DNA of 64,000 nt from Sphingomonas sp. PP-CE-3A-406 (GTDB lineage Bacteria > Pseudomonadota > Alphaproteobacteria > Sphingomonadales > Sphingomonadaceae): positions 62,001-126,000 of the forward strand of contig NZ_RCWY01000003.1 of the NCBI RefSeq assembly GCF_003688625.1. The letters are read 5' to 3'. Both the position numbers and the translations under genes were made by a program. Shown here one piece after another: positions 28,038 to 37,109 of the stretch. The notes under the pieces are model-generated. The model worked only from the letters and a program-made list of their open reading frames with translations. It was not told the origin of the DNA and searched no databases. The first letter of the stretch is position 1; each line of letters opens with the position of its first letter.

Positions 28038-29384
28038 TTAGATCGTCTCCAGCGCCTGTTCGAAATCGGCGATCAGATCGTCTGGATCCTCCACGCCGAT
28101 CGAGATGCGCACGAGGTTGTCCGTGATGCCCAGCGCCTGCTTCCGCGCGTCGGGCACCGACAGATGCGTCATCCCCGCAGGATGGCTAGCCAACGTCTCG
28201 GTCCCACCAAGCGATACCGCCAGCTTGGCGATCTTCAGCGCATCGAGGAACGCGAAGCTCTCGCGCTCGCCGCCCTTGAGGTACAGCGAGAAGGTCGAAC
28301 CGCCGCCGGTGCAATGGCGACGATAAATGTCCGCCTGACGCTCCATGCCCGGCTCGTCCTCGAGGAAACCCAGATATGCGACCCGCTCCACCTTCGGATG
28401 GTGACGGAGAAAAGCGCAGACCTTGGCCGCATTCTCGCCCGCACGGCTCATCCGCAGTTCGAGAGTCTCCAGCGATCGCAACAGCATCCACGCGGTATTC
28501 GGATCGGTGATCGTCCCGATCGTGTTCCGCATCGTCCGGATCGTGTTGATGTGCTCCTTAGTGCCGAGCACGCCGCCCGCGACGAGATCCGAATGCCCGC
28601 CGACATACTTGGTCAGCGAGTAGACGACGATATCAGCGCCATGCTTGAGCGGCTGGAACCAGAGCGGCCCGAGGAATGTGTTGTCGATCGCAATCGGCGG
28701 CTTCTCGCCCTTGAAGATCGCGTCACGGCTCGCCGCGACCGCCTCGACGTCGACCAGCGCGTTGGTCGGGTTCGCCGGGCTTTCCAGATAGATCAGCGCG
28801 ACGTTGCCGGTCGCCGCCTCGGTCATCACCGCATCGATCTCCTCGCGCGTCGCGCCAGCCGGGAAGTCGAGCCACTTGACCCCGAACTTGCCGAGCACGC
28901 GCCCGATCAGCGTCTCGGTCGCCGCGTACAACGGTCCCGAATGGACGATCGTGTCGCCTGGCTTCACCATCGCGAGAAACAGCGTCGCGATCGCCGACAT
29001 GCCCGACGAGAAGGCGAGCGCGTCCTCCGCCTCTTCCCAGACGCCGAGGCGATCCTCGAGGATCTCCTGGTTCGGCCCGTTGAAGCGCGAATAGACGAGG
29101 CCCTCGGCCCCGCCCGGACGCTTGCCAGTGACGCCTTCGAAGTGGCGCTTGCCCGCCGCCGCGTTGGGGAAGACGAAGGTCGAGGTGAGGAAGATCGGCG
29201 GCTTCAGCGAGCCTTCCGATAGCGACGGGTCATAGCCGTGGCCCATCATAAGGGTCGACGGCTTCAGTTTCCGCCCACCAATTTCGCCAATCGACGGCTT
29301 CGGTGCGACGCGTGCGGCTACGCCGGTCAGGTCAGCTTCGGTTTCGGCGGGGACGGCGCCGGCGTTTTCGGGGGTATCGGACAT
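28038..29384 (-). CDS. Cystathionine gamma-synthase/lyase-family PLP enzyme
   Basis: A 448-residue Cys/Met-metabolism PLP enzyme. YSRFNGPNQEILEDRL and FSSGMSAIATLFLA bind the cofactor phosphate. The Schiff-base lysine is in VVYSLTKYVGGHSDLVAGG. SLGGTETLASHPAGMTH is the substrate-recognition loop. The N-terminal ~40 residues are an Ala/Glu-rich extension. Whether it is a gamma-synthase, gamma-lyase or sulfhydrylase cannot be told from sequence. ATG 29384 is preferred over the in-frame TTG just upstream because AGGAG lies 7 bases away. It lies downstream of pgeF on the same strand. No SAM-II riboswitch was recognised in the 77-base leader. Confidence 0.9.
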   Translation of the reverse strand: MSDTPENAGAVPAETEADLTGVAARVAPKPSIGEIGGRKLKPSTLMMGHGYDPSLSEGSLKPPIFLTSTFVFPNAAAGKRHFEGVTGKRPGGAEGLVYSRFNGPNQEILEDRLGVWEEAEDALAFSSGMSAIATLFLAMVKPGDTIVHSGPLYAATETLIGRVLGKFGVKWLDFPAGATREEIDAVMTEAATGNVALIYLESPANPTNALVDVEAVAASRDAIFKGEKPPIAIDNTFLGPLWFQPLKHGADIVVYSLTKYVGGHSDLVAGGVLGTKEHINTIRTMRNTIGTITDPNTAWMLLRSLETLELRMSRAGENAAKVCAFLRHHPKVERVAYLGFLEDEPGMERQADIYRRHCTGGGSTFSLYLKGGERESFAFLDALKIAKLAVSLGGTETLASHPAGMTHLSVPDARKQALGITDNLVRISIGVEDPDDLIADFEQALETI

Positions 29385-29461
29385 CAATATGCTCCTGCGT
29401 GGCCCGTCTGCTGCGAGCCGATGTGCGAAGCCTAAACGAGCGATGCGGGATTTGGGACCCG

Positions 29462-30235
29462 CTATAGGCCAATGATGCTGATCTGACGCCCATAGGAGGG
29501 CTCGCCGCGATGGGTCGCTCGCCGATAGCTGAAAAAGCGATCGTCATCGGTGTAAGTGTCGAGCCCGAGCGCCTCGATCCGACCGATCCCGGCGACCGCT
29601 AGGCGGCTGACGACATAGGCCTCCAGGTCGAACTGGTAATGATCGCCCCTGTTCTCGACGGCGCGGCCGTCCGCAAAGAAGCGCTCGTTCTCCGGATTCG
29701 CCTCGCAGAACCGGCGAATGAAGCCGTCGTCGACCTCATAACTGGCACGCGCGATGCACGGCCCGACCGCGGCGACGATCCGGCTGCGGTGCGCACCGAT
29801 CGCCTCCATCGCGAGGATCGTGGAGTCGGTAACGCCGCCGAGTGCGCCTTTCCACCCGGCATGTGCGGCCCCGACAACGCCAGCCTCGCGGTCGGCGAAC
29901 AGCACGGGTGCGCAGTCCGCGGTAAGAATACCGAGCGCAAGGCCGGGGCGGTTGGTCACCAGCGCGTCGGCGTGCGGCCGGATCGCGTCGTCGAATGGCT
30001 CAATCACGGTCACCGAGTCGGCGGAATGGACCTGATAGAGACCGACAAGCCTCGCACCGGGGAGGACGGCCTCGGTAGCGCGAAGGCGGTTCTCAGCAAT
30101 GGCGGCGGGGTCGTCGTCAGACCCGATGCCGACATTGAGGCTCGCATACGCCCCGGTCGAGATGCCGCCACGACGGCCGAGAAAACCATGCGGGATGTCG
30201 CCGAGTGCCTTCGCGCGGATCACGTCGATGGTCAT
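29462..30235 (-). CDS. pgeF: Peptidoglycan editing factor / multicopper polyphenol oxidase family
   Basis: A 257-residue DUF152/YfiH-family protein. Zinc/copper-site motifs include LYQVHSADSV (His), GILTADCAPVLFAD (Cys) and GAAHAGWKGALGG (His). The GPCIARASYEVDDGF stretch is also characteristic. Family members were described as laccases, purine nucleoside phosphorylases and peptidoglycan amino-acid editing factors. ATG 30235 is chosen; the open frame above it is a dyad repeat. It belongs to a minus-strand block with lgt, the MidA-like gene and the GNAT gene upstream, and the PLP enzyme downstream. Confidence 0.92.
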   Translation of the reverse strand: MTIDVIRAKALGDIPHGFLGRRGGISTGAYASLNVGIGSDDDPAAIAENRLRATEAVLPGARLVGLYQVHSADSVTVIEPFDDAIRPHADALVTNRPGLALGILTADCAPVLFADREAGVVGAAHAGWKGALGGVTDSTILAMEAIGAHRSRIVAAVGPCIARASYEVDDGFIRRFCEANPENERFFADGRAVENRGDHYQFDLEAYVVSRLAVAGIGRIEALGLDTYTDDDRFFSYRRATHRGEPSYGRQISIIGL

Positions 30236-30257
30236 AGCGACCGCCTCTCCGATAGCT

Positions 30258-30361
30258 CCACCCCGGCGAAGGCCGGGGCCCAATTGGGGGACGTTGCTGA
30301 CAGGGGACTGCGCATCGTTACTACGACCTTTCCAATTGGGCCCCGGCCTCCGCCGGGGTGG
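30258..30361. repeat. Dyad repeat, family CCCCGGCGAAGGCCGGGGCCCAATTGG
   Basis: Inverted arms at 30258-30287 and 30332-30361 around a 44-base centre. It lies between the GNAT gene and pgeF, both minus strand. It is one of five copies in the window. Confidence 0.87.
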
Positions 30362-30394
30362 TACCGTTCCGCGCGATGCTGGTAGCGCCACCGA

Positions 30395-30907
30395 TCACAA
30401 CACGAGCCGCATGATCCGGTCATCATCGGGCTGCTCGCCCACCATGAACACATACCGCCCGATCTCGACGAAGCCGTAGCGCTGATAGAATCGATGCGCC
30501 CGGTGGTTGTCGACATACACGCTGAGGATCATCTCCGTCCGCCCCTCGGCGCGTGCGACATCGATCGCCCAGTCCATCAACGCCGGCCCGACACCCGCAC
30601 CATGCTGGTCGCCGCGCACATAAAGCTGGTGGAGTTCGATTGCCGTCGCCGGCCAGTCGCCGGGAAATGCCACCGGGCCGATCTTCGCAAACCCGACGAG
30701 CTCATCCGACTCGTCCACCGCGACACGCACCGTGAAGGCCGGGTCGGACAGCTGCGCCGGCAACCCCTTTTCCCCGAACGTTTGCTCGAGAAACGCGGCG
30801 AGGTCTTCAGGCCGGTACAGCGTACCGAACGTATCGGTGAAAGACTGCTTCGCCATCGAACCGAGTTCTGCACCGTCGGCGGGCACGGCATCGCGATAGG
30901 CGATCAT
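30395..30907 (-). CDS. GNAT-family N-acetyltransferase
   Basis: A 170-residue acetyltransferase. ATG 30907 gives MIAYRDAVPADGAELGSMAKQ. The acetyl-CoA loop appears as YVRGDQHGAGVGPALMDWAI (Q/R-x2-G-x-G/A pattern) and the late strand as LSVYVDNHRAHRFYQRYGFVEIG. The acceptor is unknown. The start overlaps the stop of the MidA-like gene by ATGA, so the two are translationally coupled. Confidence 0.9.
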   Translation of the reverse strand: MIAYRDAVPADGAELGSMAKQSFTDTFGTLYRPEDLAAFLEQTFGEKGLPAQLSDPAFTVRVAVDESDELVGFAKIGPVAFPGDWPATAIELHQLYVRGDQHGAGVGPALMDWAIDVARAEGRTEMILSVYVDNHRAHRFYQRYGFVEIGRYVFMVGEQPDDDRIMRLVL

Positions 30908-31965
30908 GCAAACGCCGCCGGTGTCGGCCAATTCGGCGCGGTGATCGCCAGCGCTTTGAAAAGCGTACCCATGTCGTCCATCAACCTCCTTCGATCCGCT
31001 GCCAATGCTTCCGCCCGCGCAGGCGACGCCTTGGCGAGTGCCGACGTCCGCGAATCGATCCCGAGCGCGCCGAGCAGGTCGCGCTGCGTCACCGGCCCCC
31101 ACGCAACCGCGCCCTCGGTCTGCGCCGCGGCGGCGAGCGTGGTGAAGTCGACATGCGCGGTCAGGTCGTGCTCGCCGGGCGCCTCGAACGGATTGGCGAA
31201 CGCATGCCCGCGCACCGCCTGCAACGTGTCGCCGAGTGCCGGCCCCTCATAGCCATAGTCGACCGCGATCAGCGCACCGCCCTGCGCCGCGATCCGCTTG
31301 GCGAGACCGCGAATGATCGTCACGGCAGCAGGCGAGGTTTCGAGGATCGAGCCCGCGGGCGCGTCCCGAAACAGCTCGGGGATCACCGCATCCGGGAGCG
31401 GCTTCCCTGCGATCGGCAAGAACAGCAGGTCCTGCGCCGCGACGAGCCGCTCGTGCCACTGCTCGCGCTTCACCAACTGCCGGATCGGCAGCGCATCGAA
31501 GAACTCGTTGGCGACGACGATCAACGGGCGATCGGTCGGCAGCGTGTCGACCGCGTCGTGCCACGTGGCAGCGGGCACCCGCTCGGCCTGCGCGGCCCGG
31601 AGCGCGGGGCTGGTCTCGACGAAATGCACCGGCGGCGTGAGTCCCGCCTTCGTCATTGCGCGCGCAGCATCGGCAGCAAGCGTCCCGCGGCCCGGTCCAA
31701 GTTCGACCCAAGCCACCTCGGGGCGACCAGTGCGGTCCCAAAGATCAGCACACCACAGCCCGACAAGCTCGCCGAACATTTGGCTGATCTCGGGCGCAGT
31801 GGTGAAGTCGCCCCCCGCCCCCAGCGGATCGCGCGTCGCATAATAGTGCGCGTTCGCCGCCGCCATATACTGCGCGACGGGGATAGGACCCGCGAGTGCG
31901 ATCGCGCGGGCAAGGCGTTCCGGGAGGGCGGTGTCGGTCACGAGGGTGTCGGGCATGTCGACCAT
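30904..31965 (-). CDS. MidA/NDUFAF7-family SAM-dependent methyltransferase
   Basis: A 353-residue class I methyltransferase of the COG1565 group. GDFTTAPEISQMFGELVGLW is the family signature. VAWVELGPGRGTLAADAAR is the SAM-binding motif I, and VVANEFFDALPIRQLV is motif IV. The mitochondrial relative NDUFAF7 (MidA) methylates an arginine of complex I subunit NDUFS2; a similar role with NuoD/NuoCD in this bacterium is an inference. Either of two in-frame ATGs (31965 or 31956) could start it. It lies between lgt (upstream, minus strand) and the GNAT gene. Confidence 0.9.
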   Translation of the reverse strand: MVDMPDTLVTDTALPERLARAIALAGPIPVAQYMAAANAHYYATRDPLGAGGDFTTAPEISQMFGELVGLWCADLWDRTGRPEVAWVELGPGRGTLAADAARAMTKAGLTPPVHFVETSPALRAAQAERVPAATWHDAVDTLPTDRPLIVVANEFFDALPIRQLVKREQWHERLVAAQDLLFLPIAGKPLPDAVIPELFRDAPAGSILETSPAAVTIIRGLAKRIAAQGGALIAVDYGYEGPALGDTLQAVRGHAFANPFEAPGEHDLTAHVDFTTLAAAAQTEGAVAWGPVTQRDLLGALGIDSRTSALAKASPARAEALAADRRRLMDDMGTLFKALAITAPNWPTPAAFA

Positions 31966-31978
31966 CTCAAAAATCTCT

Positions 31979-32082
31979 ACCCCCCGGCGAAGGCCGGGGC
32001 CCAGTTGGAACGTCCGTAGTGACGTGCGTTCCGCGTCGTCACCTCAACCTTCCCAACTGGGCCCCGACCTCCGCCGGGGTGG
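31979..32082. repeat. Dyad repeat, family CCCCGGCGAAGGCCGGGGCCCAGTTGG
   Basis: Inverted arms at 31979-32008 and 32053-32082 around a 44-base centre. It sits between lgt and the MidA-like gene, so it interrupts a possible operon. It shares the CAGTTGG/CCAACTGG variant with the copy at 21281. Confidence 0.87.
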
Positions 32083-32103
32083 TGCTTCTATTTGAAGGAA
32101 GGG

Positions 32104-33039
32104 TCAGGCGACGCTGGCCGTCCCCGCGATCGGCTCGACCCGCACGCGGCGCTTGGCCGACGTCGCCACCAGATACGCGCCACCAACGATCATCGGCACG
32201 CACAGCCACTGGCCCATGTGCAGCCCGGTATGCTCGGCAAACGCCCGCAACTGCGAATCCGGCTCGCGGAAGAACTCGACGGTAAATCGCGCGATCCCGT
32301 ACCCCAGCACGAACAACCCGACGAGCTTGCCCGGATCGTACCGCGCCTTGGTCTTCCAGAACGCGAACCACAGCAGCGCGAACAGGACGATGCCCTCCAG
32401 CCCCGCCTCGTACAGCTGGCTCGGATGCCGCGCCGGCTCGACCATGCCGAATGGCACGGTGCGCTCGAAGATGATCCCCCACGCAACGTCGGTCGGCTTG
32501 CCCCAGAGCTCGCCATTGACGAAGTTCGCCAGCCGCCCAAAGAACAGTCCGAAGGGCACGCAGCACGCGATATAATCGTGTACGCGCAGCCAGTTGAGCT
32601 GATGCTTCCGCGCGAACAGGATCAGCCCGATCGACGTACCGATGACGCCGCCGTGGAACGACATGCCACCGTCCCACAGCCGGAAGATACGCAGCGGATG
32701 CAGGAACATCTCGGGCGCGTAGAAGATCACGTAGCCGAGCCGCCCGCCGAGGATAATGCCGAGCGTCGCGTAGAATACGAGGTCGTCGGCATGCCGCCGC
32801 GCCATCGGTGCGCCGGGCTGGGCGAGCAGCTTCAGCAGATACCACCAGCCGAGCAGGATCCCGCCAATATAGGCGAGGCTGTACCAGCGCAGCGTGAAGA
32901 AGCCGATCGAGAAGACGTCGGGGTGCAGCCCCAGATCCTCGAAGCGGATGTGACTGCCGACGGCAGGCGCTACGGCACCCGCAGCGGCGGTGATGGTCGA
33001 CAGGATCAAAGGCTTTTCCCCACGCGTTCGCCCCTGCAT
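32104..33039 (-). CDS. lgt: Prolipoprotein diacylglyceryl transferase
   Basis: An inner-membrane enzyme that transfers diacylglycerol to the lipobox cysteine of prolipoproteins, the first step of lipoprotein maturation. It has about seven TM helices. Signature segments: [42 protein letters not shown] (essential His) and [17 protein letters not shown] (Lgt signature with Asn, Glu). ATG 33039 has a weak ribosome site; the in-frame TTG at 33009, preceded by GGGGA, is an equally good start and removes a basic extension. It is divergent from the acyl-CoA synthetase gene over a 37-base gap. Confidence 0.95.
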   Translation of the reverse strand: MQGRTRGEKPLILSTITAAAGAVAPAVGSHIRFEDLGLHPDVFSIGFFTLRWYSLAYIGGILLGWWYLLKLLAQPGAPMARRHADDLVFYATLGIILGGRLGYVIFYAPEMFLHPLRIFRLWDGGMSFHGGVIGTSIGLILFARKHQLNWLRVHDYIACCVPFGLFFGRLANFVNGELWGKPTDVAWGIIFERTVPFGMVEPARHPSQLYEAGLEGIVLFALLWFAFWKTKARYDPGKLVGLFVLGYGIARFTVEFFREPDSQLRAFAEHTGLHMGQWLCVPMIVGGAYLVATSAKRRVRVEPIAGTASVA

Positions 33040-33076
33040 AAAGACCGATAACGATAAGACCAAGTAGGAGAGCGAT

Positions 33077-34765
33077 ATGCGGACCGAGCTCGATGCAGCT
33101 ATGGATTCGACGATGGCCGCGCTGACCGCGCCCGACGGCATGCTCGCGCTCGGATCGGCCGAGCGGTTCGGCGTCACGCTGCCGACGATCGCCGCCGCCC
33201 CGCCCGCGCTCAGCTACTATTTCGCGCACTACGCCAACGAGCACCGCGACACCGTCTTCCTCGTCTCCGGCGCCGAACGACTGACCTTCGGCGAGGTCTA
33301 CGCCGCCGCCGAGCGTTGCGCGCGTGCCCTTGTCGGCGGGTACGGCATCGCCAAGGGGGACCGAATCGGCATCGCGATGCGCAACTCGCCGTCTTGGATC
33401 GTTCTCTACATGGGCATCATCATGGCTGGCGGCGTCGTGACCCTGCTCAACGGCTGGTGGCAGTCGGAGGAACTGGAGACCGCGATCGGCGAAGTCGATT
33501 GCGCACTCGTGTTCGCCGATCCGCCGCGCGTGAAGCGCTTGGCGCAGATCGGGGGCCTACGCGCGCCGGTGGTCGAGATCGACGATTCGCGCGAACTCGA
33601 CGCCGCGCTCGGAGCCGTGTTCGCAAAGGACGATCACACCGCCGACCTCCCGCTGCTCGGGCCGGAGGATCATGCCACCATCCTATTCACGAGCGGCTCG
33701 ACCGGCCAGTCGAAGGGCGCGCTGTCCGAGCATCGCGCGATCGTGCAGGGCATCTTCAATTATCTCGGCCAGGTCATGATGATGGTCGGGATCGCCACCG
33801 CGCAAGGCAATCCGCCGGTCGGCCAGCCGGTCGCGCTGCTGACGATCCCGCTGTTCCACATCACCGGGGAAGTGCCGGTGTTCCTCCAGAGCTTCGCGAT
33901 GGGGCGCAAGCTCGTGCTGATGCCGAAATGGGATGCAGGCGAGGCAATGCGCCTGATCGAGGCGGAGGGCGTCACCTATTTCGTCGGCGTGCCGCTGATG
34001 AGCTTCGAGATCCTCAACCACCCGGATCGCGCCAATTACGACCTGTCGACCGTCACCGATTTCGCCGCGGGGGGCGCACCCCGCCCGGTCGACCACGTCC
34101 GCCGCATCGACGAGGAAATGGGCGGAAGCGCACCGCTGATCGGCTACGGCCTGACCGAGACCAACGCGGTCGGCACGGGCAACTGGCGGACCAACTACCT
34201 CGCCAAGCCCAATTCCGCCGGCCGCCCCGGCGCGCCGCTGGTCGACCTCGCCATCCTCGACGATGCCGGCCACCCGCTCGACCAGGGCCAGCGAGGCGAA
34301 GTCTGCATCCGCACGATCTGCAACTTCAAGGAATATTGGAACCGTCCGGATGCGACCGCCGCGGCGTTCACGTCGGACGGCTATTTCCGCACCGGCGACA
34401 TCGGCTACCTCGACGAGGACGGCTATCTCTTCATCGTCGACCGCAAGAAAGACATCATCATCCGCGGCGGCGAGAACATCTCGTGCCAGGAGGTCGAGGC
34501 GGCGTTGTACGAACACTCAGCGGTTGCGGAAGCCGCCGTGTTCGGCCTCGCTGACGAGCGCTTCGGCGAAGTCCCCGGCGCAGTGGTAGTGCCGCAGGAC
34601 GGCGAAACGCTGACCCCGGACGACCTGACCGCGTTCCTCCACCAGCACATCGCCGCGTTCAAGATACCGCAGCAGATCTGGATTTCGGAAGAGCCGCTGC
34701 CAAGACTGGGGACGGAGAAGATCGACAAGGTCTCACTGAAGGCCACGTACCGAGCGCTGACCTGA
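33077..34765 (+). CDS. Class I adenylate-forming enzyme (acyl-CoA synthetase)
   Basis: A 562-residue AMP-binding enzyme. P-loop [15 protein letters not shown] (about 202-216), A5-type [13 protein letters not shown]7 [22 protein letters not shown]8 [18 protein letters not shown], and the catalytic A10 lysine near the end in [11 protein letters not shown]. This is the set seen in long- or medium-chain fatty-acyl-CoA and related ligases. The N-terminal ~60 residues are longer than in minimal members. The acyl substrate is unknown. The start is ATG 33077 with AGGAG upstream. Confidence 0.92.
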   Translation: MRTELDAAMDSTMAALTAPDGMLALGSAERFGVTLPTIAAAPPALSYYFAHYANEHRDTVFLVSGAERLTFGEVYAAAERCARALVGGYGIAKGDRIGIAMRNSPSWIVLYMGIIMAGGVVTLLNGWWQSEELETAIGEVDCALVFADPPRVKRLAQIGGLRAPVVEIDDSRELDAALGAVFAKDDHTADLPLLGPEDHATILFTSGSTGQSKGALSEHRAIVQGIFNYLGQVMMMVGIATAQGNPPVGQPVALLTIPLFHITGEVPVFLQSFAMGRKLVLMPKWDAGEAMRLIEAEGVTYFVGVPLMSFEILNHPDRANYDLSTVTDFAAGGAPRPVDHVRRIDEEMGGSAPLIGYGLTETNAVGTGNWRTNYLAKPNSAGRPGAPLVDLAILDDAGHPLDQGQRGEVCIRTICNFKEYWNRPDATAAAFTSDGYFRTGDIGYLDEDGYLFIVDRKKDIIIRGGENISCQEVEAALYEHSAVAEAAVFGLADERFGEVPGAVVVPQDGETLTPDDLTAFLHQHIAAFKIPQQIWISEEPLPRLGTEKIDKVSLKATYRALT

Positions 34766-34768
34766 CTT

Positions 34769-34908
34769 CCCTCGCCCCTACGGGGAGAGGGAGGGAGGGG
34801 CCACTTGGCGACGGAAGGGAGAGGGGAGTGAGACCCCCGGCACGGCCCCGGAGACCCACTCCCCCTCATCCGACGCTCCGCGCCACCTTCTCCCCGTGGG
34901 GGAGAAGG
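34769..34908. repeat. Pair of CCCC/GGGG hairpins between genes
   Basis: Two GC hairpins, CCCTCGCCCCTACGGGGAGA (34769-34791) and CCTTCTCCCCGTGGGGGAGA (34886-34908), bracket a G-rich stretch between the acyl-CoA synthetase and the molybdopterin dehydrogenase. They are looser relatives of the element at 4741-4901. Confidence 0.6.
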
Positions 34909-34922
34909 ATTAGAGCGCACCG

Positions 34923-37109
34923 ATGATCAACAGGCGCAGCATACTCGTCGGCGGCGGCGCAGGGATTGGCCTTGTCGTCGCCTGGTGTCTCTGGCCACGA
35001 ACCTACGCCCCAAACCTCGTCGCCAACCCCGGCGAAACCCCGTTCGGCGCGTGGCTCAAGATCGGCACCGACGGCCACGTCACCGTCGCCGTCCCGCAGG
35101 TCGAACACGGCCAGGGCGTCTACACGACCCTCCCCCAGATCGTCGCGGACGAGCTCGGTGCGGACTGGCGCACGATCGGCGTCGAGCCCGCCCCCCTTAA
35201 CCCGCTCTACGCCAACCCAATCGGCACGCACGACCTGTTCGAAGGCGCGTTCGACCGCCTTCCGCAGGGCACGACGCAGCCACCGATGCTCACCGGCGGA
35301 TCGAGCTCGATCCGGATGTTCGAGCAAGATTGTCGCGAGGCCGGCGCTGGCGCCCGCGCGCTGCTCTGCATGGCGGCCGCCAAGCGCTGGGATGCCGACT
35401 GGACCCAGGTCAACGTCGACGCCGGCTTCTGCACCTACCAAACCAAGCGCATCCGCTTCGCCGAACTCGCCGAGGAGGCCGCGAAGTTCACTTTCCCCGA
35501 TCCCCTCCCGCTCGGCATCCAGGGCGCAGGCAAGCTTGTCGGCAAGTCGGCCCCCCGCCTCGACACGCCCTCGAAAGTCGATGGCTCGGCCAACTTCGCA
35601 GGCGACGTCCGCCTCGCCGACATGGTCCACGCCGCGATCCGTCAGGGCCCGGTCGGCGGGCGCCTGACAAAGGTCGACCGCGCCGCCGCCGACCGCATCC
35701 GCGGCGTGCTGTCGGTGGTCGAGAACCCGCGCTGGGTGGCGGCCGTCGCGACGACGGGGTGGGCCGCGCAAAAGGCGCTCGACGCGCTCGCCCCGCGATT
35801 CGAGAACGACGCCCCTCCCCCCGATACCAGGTCGATCGACGCAGCACTCGACGCCGCGCTAGCCCGTCCCGGCACGCAGATGGCCTCGGCAGGCGATGTC
35901 GCCGCAACCTTCCAGGGCGCCAGGCTCGTCACCGCGACCTACCGTGCCGGACTCGGCCTACACGCAGCGATCGAGACCCGCAGCGCGACTGCCTCCTTCT
36001 CGAACGGCCGCCTCGAACTCTGGCTGGCAACGCAAGCGCCGGGGCTCGCACGATCGGCAGCGGCACGCGCGGCGGACCTCAGCGAGGATGCCGTCGTCGT
36101 CCACCCGATGCTGATCGGCGGATCGTTCGGCGCCGCGCTCGAACACGATGTCGCCGAACAGGCGGCAGTGCTCGCGGTAAAGCTAAGACGCCCGGTCAGC
36201 CTCGTCTGGTCGCGCGGGGAAGATTCGCTCCACGATCACTACCGCCCACCCGCCGTCGCGAAGATGGCCGCACGGCTCGCCCCCAACGGCGCGATCATGG
36301 GCTGGAGCGCGAACATCGCAGCCCCCTCGACCGGCGCCGAGATGGCACGCCGGATGATGCCGGGCCTCGCGACCGAAGCCGCGCTGATCGGCGTCAAAGG
36401 CGACCGCTACGCCGTTGCGGGCGCGGCGCCGGTCTATCGCATCCCCGCCTATACGGTCGAGCATCACCCTGCCGAGATCGGCATCCCGACCGGCCACCTC
36501 CGCGGTGGCGCGCATGGCTACACCGCGTTCTTCACCGAATGCTTCCTCGACGAACTCGCACGCACGGCGCAGTCCGAACCGATGTCGTTCCGCATCGCCA
36601 TGCTCGGCGGCGAACCGCGACTCGCGCGCTGTCTCTCGACCGCGGCGGCGCTCGGCGGCTGGGACGGCGGCGTCGCCGGCAGCGGCCAGGGCATCGCCGC
36701 CCACGCCTTCCGCGGCAGCTACATCGCGGTCATGGCGGAGGCGCACATCGGCGCGGACCAGCGCCCGGTGGTCGACCGCCTCGTCGCCGCGGTCGATTGC
36801 GGTGCACAGATCAACCCCGACATCGTCCGCCAGCAGATCGAGGGCGGGCTGATCTTCGGCATGGCCGCCGCGCTCGGCGCCTCGACCGGCTTCACCCGCG
36901 GCCTCGCCGACGCGCGCGGGTTCGACAAGATCGGCCTGCCAAGGCTCGCCGACACGCCCGACATCACCGTCGAGGTCATCCGCAGCGACGAAGCGCCCGG
37001 CGGCGTCGGCGAACTCGGCGTCCCCGCGGTCGCGCCGGCGATCGCCAACGCGCTCTATGCGTCAACGGGCTTCCGCATCCGCAATTTGCCTTTAAGACCA
37101 GCGCCATGA
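34923..37109 (+). CDS. Xanthine-dehydrogenase-family molybdopterin-binding subunit
   Basis: A 728-residue large subunit of the isoquinoline-1-oxidoreductase / aldehyde-dehydrogenase (IorB, COG1529) type. The N-terminus carries a twin-arginine-like signal (INRRSILVGGGAGIGLVVAW), so it is probably exported folded. WLKIGTDGHVTVAVPQVEHG and QGVYTTLPQIVADELGADW are the first molybdopterin segments, and APGGVGELGVPAVAPAIAN near the end carries the likely catalytic Glu. The usual partner, a 2Fe-2S subunit of ~150 residues, is not next to it: upstream is a repeat and an acyl-CoA synthetase, downstream is hemH with an ATGA overlap. The substrate is unknown. Confidence 0.88.
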   Translation: MINRRSILVGGGAGIGLVVAWCLWPRTYAPNLVANPGETPFGAWLKIGTDGHVTVAVPQVEHGQGVYTTLPQIVADELGADWRTIGVEPAPLNPLYANPIGTHDLFEGAFDRLPQGTTQPPMLTGGSSSIRMFEQDCREAGAGARALLCMAAAKRWDADWTQVNVDAGFCTYQTKRIRFAELAEEAAKFTFPDPLPLGIQGAGKLVGKSAPRLDTPSKVDGSANFAGDVRLADMVHAAIRQGPVGGRLTKVDRAAADRIRGVLSVVENPRWVAAVATTGWAAQKALDALAPRFENDAPPPDTRSIDAALDAALARPGTQMASAGDVAATFQGARLVTATYRAGLGLHAAIETRSATASFSNGRLELWLATQAPGLARSAAARAADLSEDAVVVHPMLIGGSFGAALEHDVAEQAAVLAVKLRRPVSLVWSRGEDSLHDHYRPPAVAKMAARLAPNGAIMGWSANIAAPSTGAEMARRMMPGLATEAALIGVKGDRYAVAGAAPVYRIPAYTVEHHPAEIGIPTGHLRGGAHGYTAFFTECFLDELARTAQSEPMSFRIAMLGGEPRLARCLSTAAALGGWDGGVAGSGQGIAAHAFRGSYIAVMAEAHIGADQRPVVDRLVAAVDCGAQINPDIVRQQIEGGLIFGMAAALGASTGFTRGLADARGFDKIGLPRLADTPDITVEVIRSDEAPGGVGELGVPAVAPAIANALYASTGFRIRNLPLRPAP

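Noticed and set aside
29385-29461. Possible SAM-II riboswitch before the gamma-synthase-family gene
   Set aside because: The expected context is right, but the conserved GAUUU, UUGCA and GCUAAA elements are not there in order; no pseudoknot could be drawn.
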